Below, one piece after another: positions 6,001 through 9,833 of a stretch of DNA of 9,833 bases. How positions within the stretch are numbered: position 1 is the first letter of the stretch; every line of letters begins with the position of its first letter. The notes below the pieces were generated by a model. That model was not told where the DNA came from. It saw only the letters and a list, made by a program, of their open reading frames with translations, and searched no databases. Source of the stretch: Vicinamibacteria bacterium (GTDB taxonomy: Bacteria > Acidobacteriota > Vicinamibacteria > Vicinamibacterales > 2-12-FULL-66-21); NCBI GenBank assembly GCA_025937075.1, contig JAICSD010000136.1, positions 1 to 9,833 of the forward strand, written 5' to 3'. Both the position numbers and the translations under genes were made by a program.

Positions 6001-9000
6001 ATGAGGCGATTCGTCCTTGCGTTCGTGATTCCGTGTGGCGTGCTCGTGGGCGTCGTCGTTCACGGCCAGCAGACGCCGGAGCAGACGGCCGCGGCCTTGA
6101 AACCCGCGTCCGGGCTCGAGGTGAAGCTCTGGGCTGCCGAGCCGATGCTCTCGAACCCGACCAATATGGCCATCGACGAGCGCGGCCGCGTCTGGGTGCT
6201 CGAAGGCGTGAACTACCGCCGTACGGCGCGCAATCTGCCCGACATCCGGCCGGAAGGCGATCGCATCGTCATCCTCGAGGACACGAACCAGGATGGACGA
6301 GCGGACAACGTCAAGGTGTTCGATCAGAATCCGCAGATTCGCGTGCCGCTCGGGATTGCCGTGCTCGGCGACAAGGTATACGTCTCCCAGTCGCCCGACA
6401 TCATCGTCTACACCAAGGACGCGGACGACAAGATCCTGAAGAAGGAAGTGCTGCTGACGGGATTCTCGGGCGTCGACCACGACCACGGGGTGCACGCGGT
6501 CGTCTTCGGCCCCGACGGCAAGTACTACTTCAATCAGGGCAACACCGGCTTCGACGTCACGGATCGATCCGGGACTCGGATACAGACGCAGGGTACGGGC
6601 GCGAACACGCGGCCGACGCCCGGATTCTATGAAGGGGCGGCGTTCCGGATGAACGCGGACGGGACCGGCCTCGAGGTGATCGGTCAGAACTTCAGGAACC
6701 CGTACGAGCTGACGGTCGATTCATTCGGCAACGTCTTCCAGACGGACAACGACGATGACGGGAACGCGTGGACGCGGCTGCTCTACAACATGGAGGGGGG
6801 CAACTACGGATTTCGCGGACCGCTGAACAAGACGTGGCTCGAGGATCACAGCACTCACTGGCACACGGAAGTGCCAGGCGTGGCGCCGCTGATCTATCGG
6901 CTCGGCGCCGGATCGCCGTGTGGTCTCCTGGTCTACGAGGGCGATCTGCTCCCGCCTGCGTACCGGGGACAGCTCATCCACGCGGAGGCGGGAAAGCGGA
7001 TCATCGCGATGTACCCGCTCACGGTGGAAGGAGCGGGATTCACCGCGCGGAGCGAAGACGTCGTGAACGGCGGCGATGACACATGGTTCAGGCCGAGCGA
7101 CGTTGCCGTCGCTCCCGATGGCGCCGTCTACATCGCGGACTGGTACGACCCGGGCGTCGGCGGCCATCAGATGGGCGATCCTGACGGCAAAATGGGTCGC
7201 ATCTATCGCGTCGCCCCATCGGGCAACAAGCCGCGCGTCCCGAAGCTCGATCTCAAATCGGCGGCGGGCCTGGCGGCCGCGCTCTCGTCGCCGAACCCGT
7301 CCACGTTCTATGTCGCGTACACGGCCTTGAAAGCGCAGGGCCAGGCTGCGGCCAGCATGCTCCAGTCGATGTGGCGTCAGGACAATCCGATTCTGAAGGC
7401 GCGCGCGTTGTGGCTGCTCGGCGGTCTGGGCAGCGAGGGATCGACGGCGATTCAGGAGGCCCTGCACGATCGCGATCCACGCTTCCGCGTTCTGGGACTC
7501 CGCGTGGCGCACTTGAACGGTGCGGACATGCTCGCAACGTCGAGGCCGCTGCTCCACGACGAGTCGCCGCAGGTGCGGCGCGAGATCGTGCTGCTGCTGC
7601 GCGATCCGAACCAGGCACTGATGCTGCCGCCGTATCTTCAGAAGGATCAGGTGCAGCCGACCGCCGAGTGGCTCGATGCGATGACCGAACTGGCGTCGCA
7701 GTACGACGGCAAGGATCGGTGGTACCTCGAAGCGCTCGGGATTGCGGCGCGCGGCCGCGAAGACGCGCTGTACGGGCGGTTGAAGGCGAACAGGAGTGAG
7801 ATGTCGTCGATGGCATTCCGGCAGCTCGTCTGGGGGCTGCGGCCGAAGAGCTCGCTGCAGGATCTCGTCGATGCTGTGAACGACCCGTCCACGCCCGCTG
7901 ACGAGCGCTCCGTCGCGTTGAGCTCCATCGGCTGGATGCAGTGGCCCGAAGCGGCGCGGGCGATGGAGTCGATCATTCTTGCGCCATCGACGCCGCCGGA
8001 GATCGGCGCCGCGGCCTTCGGCCTCTACAGCCACGAGCTGTTCAGCATGTGGACCGATTCGCGAACGAGCCCCGCGTTGCCGGCGATCATGCGGAAGGAG
8101 TTCGCCACGCCGTCGTCGCAGAGCGCGGCGGTTGCGGTGGCCGACGTCCTCGACGACCCGCAGTACCTGCCGGACCTGCTCGGGCTGGCGAGCTCCGCAT
8201 CGGCGGCTCCGGATGCGCGCGCGGCGGCGATCGATTCGATCTCGATGAAGCACGATCCGCGGTATCTGTCGGATTTCGAGGCGCTCGCGTCGAGCGGCAA
8301 CGGCCCGCTTCCAGTTCGAGTGGCGGCCGTCCGTGCGGTGGGCAACCTGGGGCAGCCGGATGGCGAGAAGTGGGCTGAGCAACTCCTCGTCAGCGACGCA
8401 CCGAACGAGGTTCATGCGGAGGCGCTTCGCGTGCTGGCGCGCTCCGTCACGGGCCTGAATGCGATCCTCGATTTGGCCGAGCAAGGCAAGTTGCCGCCGG
8501 AGCTGAAGAGGCTCGCCACGAGTCTCACGAATTCTGCGGCACCGCCCCCGACCGGCCGGCGAGGCGGGCCGATGTCGCCGGTCGCGATGCGCGTCCGCAC
8601 GGCGCCCACGGACCCCGCGTACGTCGCGATTCGCGAGCGCGCGGCGAAGGCGTTGCCGATGCCCGCAGCGAAACGGATCCCGACGGCATTCGAGCTCGAT
8701 CTGAACTACGCGGGCAAGCCGGAGGCCGGGCGGAAGGTGTTCGAGACCGACGGCGGCTGCGCCGCATGCCATAGCCTGGGCGGCAAGAAGCTGCTCGGTC
8801 CAGACCTGTCCGCGATCGGCGCGAAGTACGGCAAGCAGGCGCTCCTGGACAACATCCTCAATCCCAGCGACGCCATCGCCCCCGAATACATCATGACGAC
8901 GATCACGTTGAAGAGCGGTGAGCGCGTGCAGGGCCTCGTGACGCAGGAGAGCGCGGATCGGCTGGTCGTGACCACTGCACCCGATCAGGAGCGCCGGATC

Positions 9001-9123
9001 AATCCTGCCGAGGTCGCCGCGCGCGACCAGCTTCGCGTGTCGCCGATGCCCGAGGGTCTGCTGAACAACCTCTCGTTACAGCAGATTGCGGATCTGCTCG
9101 AGTTCCTGACGACTTTGAAGTGA
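6001..9123 (+). CDS. PVC-type haem-binding protein: dehydrogenase-like propeller, HEAT repeats, cytochrome c
   Basis: This 1040-residue exported protein is of the Pirellula/Verrucomicrobium membrane-bound dehydrogenase type (TIGR02604/TIGR02603-like). Residues 1-22 are a Sec signal. A glucose/sorbosone-dehydrogenase-like propeller spans about 37-405, with NMAIDERGRVWVLEG, a calcium-loop-like DTNQDGRAD (94-102), GVDHDHGVH (157-165), NFRNPYELTVD (230-240) and RPSDVAVAPDGAVYIADWYD (364-383). HEAT-like helices follow to about 840, then a linker. The haem domain has CAACH at 920-924 and a probable axial Met1016 in SPMPEGL. It probably oxidises a sugar or alcohol in the periplasm and passes electrons to a covalently bound haem. 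ATG 6001 has GGAGG six bases upstream. It starts divergently from the DUF1080 operon, and a sugar epimerase gene follows after 37 bases. Architecture is firm; substrate and any quinone cofactor are not readable. Confidence 0.9.
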   Translation: MRRFVLAFVIPCGVLVGVVVHGQQTPEQTAAALKPASGLEVKLWAAEPMLSNPTNMAIDERGRVWVLEGVNYRRTARNLPDIRPEGDRIVILEDTNQDGRADNVKVFDQNPQIRVPLGIAVLGDKVYVSQSPDIIVYTKDADDKILKKEVLLTGFSGVDHDHGVHAVVFGPDGKYYFNQGNTGFDVTDRSGTRIQTQGTGANTRPTPGFYEGAAFRMNADGTGLEVIGQNFRNPYELTVDSFGNVFQTDNDDDGNAWTRLLYNMEGGNYGFRGPLNKTWLEDHSTHWHTEVPGVAPLIYRLGAGSPCGLLVYEGDLLPPAYRGQLIHAEAGKRIIAMYPLTVEGAGFTARSEDVVNGGDDTWFRPSDVAVAPDGAVYIADWYDPGVGGHQMGDPDGKMGRIYRVAPSGNKPRVPKLDLKSAAGLAAALSSPNPSTFYVAYTALKAQGQAAASMLQSMWRQDNPILKARALWLLGGLGSEGSTAIQEALHDRDPRFRVLGLRVAHLNGADMLATSRPLLHDESPQVRREIVLLLRDPNQALMLPPYLQKDQVQPTAEWLDAMTELASQYDGKDRWYLEALGIAARGREDALYGRLKANRSEMSSMAFRQLVWGLRPKSSLQDLVDAVNDPSTPADERSVALSSIGWMQWPEAARAMESIILAPSTPPEIGAAAFGLYSHELFSMWTDSRTSPALPAIMRKEFATPSSQSAAVAVADVLDDPQYLPDLLGLASSASAAPDARAAAIDSISMKHDPRYLSDFEALASSGNGPLPVRVAAVRAVGNLGQPDGEKWAEQLLVSDAPNEVHAEALRVLARSVTGLNAILDLAEQGKLPPELKRLATSLTNSAAPPPTGRRGGPMSPVAMRVRTAPTDPAYVAIRERAAKALPMPAAKRIPTAFELDLNYAGKPEAGRKVFETDGGCAACHSLGGKKLLGPDLSAIGAKYGKQALLDNILNPSDAIAPEYIMTTITLKSGERVQGLVTQESADRLVVTTAPDQERRINPAEVAARDQLRVSPMPEGLLNNLSLQQIADLLEFLTTLK

Positions 9124-9124
9124 A

Positions 9125-9142
9125 CCCTGGAACCCCTGGAAC
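9125..9142. repeat. Tandem 9-base duplication CCCTGGAAC x2
   Basis: CCCTGGAAC is present twice without spacer (9125-9133 and 9134-9142), directly after the stop codon of the haem-protein gene and before the ribosome site of the next gene. It may be a minimal member of the short-period intergenic repeats seen elsewhere in this window. No function is evident. Confidence 0.55.
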
Positions 9143-9160
9143 CTCCTGTAGGATCGAACG

Positions 9161-9802
9161 ATGAAATACGCCCTGCTGTCCGTCTCCTACTCCGGCCTCT
9201 TCTATGCGGGCAACGCCCTCACGATCGAGCAGCAGATCGTCAAGGCGCGCGAGCTGGGGTTCGACGCGCTGGCGATCGAGACCAAGCGACCGGTGGCGTC
9301 GCCGATCGATCTGACGAAGGCGGATCGCGCCCGGATCAGGGCGGCGGCGGCCGACCACGGGATTGCGCTCTGTGCGATCGAGAGCCTCTCGAACTTCACG
9401 AGCGCGCTGATGGAAGAACGGGAGAACAACCTCGCGATGATGCGGGCGGTGCTGGAGCTTGCCGCTGATCTCGGCGTGGACGTCGTAAAGGTGTTCGCCG
9501 CATGGCCCGGGTTGATCGACGACGAAGAAGCGATCGCGATGTACGCGCCCTACGAGCGCGGCAATCACTACAAGCGGCTGTATCCGCCCGATCTGCGCCG
9601 CTGGCAGCGCGCCGTGAACGGCATCCGCGAAGTCGCCGACTGGGCGGCCGGCCTGGGAATCACGCTCGCGATACAGAATCATCCTCCTGTGATCACCCCC
9701 GGCTACGAGGATCGGAGGAAGGAAAGAAAGCCGCACAAGCCTTTGAAAATGCGCGCCGTTGTCTCACCAGTGCGTTGCCCTACATCTCCGATATCACCAT
9801 AG
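9161..9802 (+). CDS. Sugar phosphate isomerase/epimerase (TIM barrel), C-terminally truncated or disrupted
   Basis: This is a cytoplasmic TIM-barrel protein (PF01261 type) with no signal peptide; family members isomerise or epimerise sugars or inositols using a divalent metal. Residues 1-184 look like a normal family member: QQIVKARELGFDALAIETKR (24-43), GIALCAIESLSNF (67-79), LELAADLGVDVVKVFAAWPG (98-117) and ITLAIQNHPPVITPGYED (167-184). Usual length is 270-300 residues. Here similarity stops after Asp184 and 29 basic, Pro-rich residues lead to a stop at 9800-9802, so the last barrel strands and the C-terminal metal ligands are absent. No other frame restores them. ATG 9161 follows AGGA (9150-9153) at seven bases. 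The 37-base gap to the haem-protein gene suggests one operon. As it stands the product is probably non-functional, unless the break is an assembly artefact. Confidence 0.75.
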   Translation: MKYALLSVSYSGLFYAGNALTIEQQIVKARELGFDALAIETKRPVASPIDLTKADRARIRAAAADHGIALCAIESLSNFTSALMEERENNLAMMRAVLELAADLGVDVVKVFAAWPGLIDDEEAIAMYAPYERGNHYKRLYPPDLRRWQRAVNGIREVADWAAGLGITLAIQNHPPVITPGYEDRRKERKPHKPLKMRAVVSPVRCPTSPISP

Positions 9803-9833
9803 GGCCGTTCGGATATCTCGGACCACGGCCAAT
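9713..9833. other. Compositional break at the right edge, origin unknown
   Basis: From about 9713 the sequence no longer resembles the epimerase family. G+C falls to about 55% by my count over these 121 bases, against roughly two-thirds before, and an A-rich purine stretch appears at 9716-9730. A plus-strand frame from 9715 stays open to the edge and a minus-strand frame is open for about 40 codons; I recognise neither peptide. It could be the end of an insertion sequence, foreign DNA, or a contig-end chimera. Confidence 0.45.

Noticed and set aside
6721..8772. Minus-strand open frame of about 683 codons opposite the haem-protein gene
   Set aside because: The product is an Arg-rich low-complexity sequence with no recognisable motif, while the plus strand encodes a clear propeller and CAACH protein. 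Long antisense frames are expected at this base composition.
9711..9720. ATCGGAGGAA at the compositional break, partly similar to a common sequencing adapter start
   Set aside because: Only the first six bases agree and the following bases diverge, so adapter contamination is not supported.
9715..9833. Open plus-strand frame containing TSALPY, reminiscent of methionyl-tRNA synthetase
   Set aside because: Only six residues resemble that family, the HIGH motif does not follow, and there is no start codon or supporting context.

Overview
The window is GC-rich (about two-thirds G+C by eye) and holds six protein genes on both strands. All are densely packed, with gaps of 37-180 bases or overlapping ends. 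Gene content suggests an environmental Acidobacteriota, most likely Vicinamibacteria (inference; Planctomycetota, Verrucomicrobiota or Gemmatimonadota are not excluded). The pointers are a Pirellula/Verrucomicrobium-type haem-binding protein, a DUF1080 protein and a Tat-exported sugar isomerase-like protein, together with high GC and short-period intergenic repeats. No tRNA, rRNA, CRISPR array or recognisable transposase gene was found.

Left module (1-3923): an OFA-type major facilitator (minus strand, running off the left edge) is divergent from a plus-strand pair. The pair is an LctP/LldP-family lactate permease whose stop codon overlaps, as ATGA, the start of a PLP- and metal-dependent D-threonine aldolase/D-serine dehydratase-like enzyme. 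Both transporters belong to families that carry small organic acids, so this module looks like uptake and catabolism of a hydroxy or amino acid. The 148-base divergent gap holds a hairpin and short direct repeats.

Middle module (4035-5820, minus strand): a secreted DUF1080 (PF06439, 3-keto-disaccharide hydrolase-like) gene lies upstream of a Tat-exported TIM-barrel sugar isomerase/epimerase homologue, with a 7-base-periodic repeat between them. The isomerase homologue carries a nonaproline plus Arg-Gly-rich insertion and appears to lack one usual metal ligand. Its 3' end is convergent with the aldolase-like gene, and a GC-rich perfect hairpin lies between them.

Right module (6001-9833, plus strand): a 1040-residue secreted protein combines a propeller-like dehydrogenase domain, HEAT-like repeats and a C-terminal haem c domain. 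A second, cytoplasmic TIM-barrel sugar isomerase/epimerase gene follows 37 bases later. That gene loses family similarity after residue 184, and the last ~120 bases have lower GC and no recognisable content, so an insertion or an assembly junction is possible.

The middle and right modules share a 180-base divergent regulatory region containing a 12-base perfect palindrome and two stem-loops. I infer that they form a periplasmic carbohydrate oxidation and cleavage system: oxidation by the haem protein, cleavage or rearrangement by the DUF1080 and isomerase-like proteins, and cytoplasmic processing by the second epimerase. This rests on family knowledge and gene neighbourhood only.
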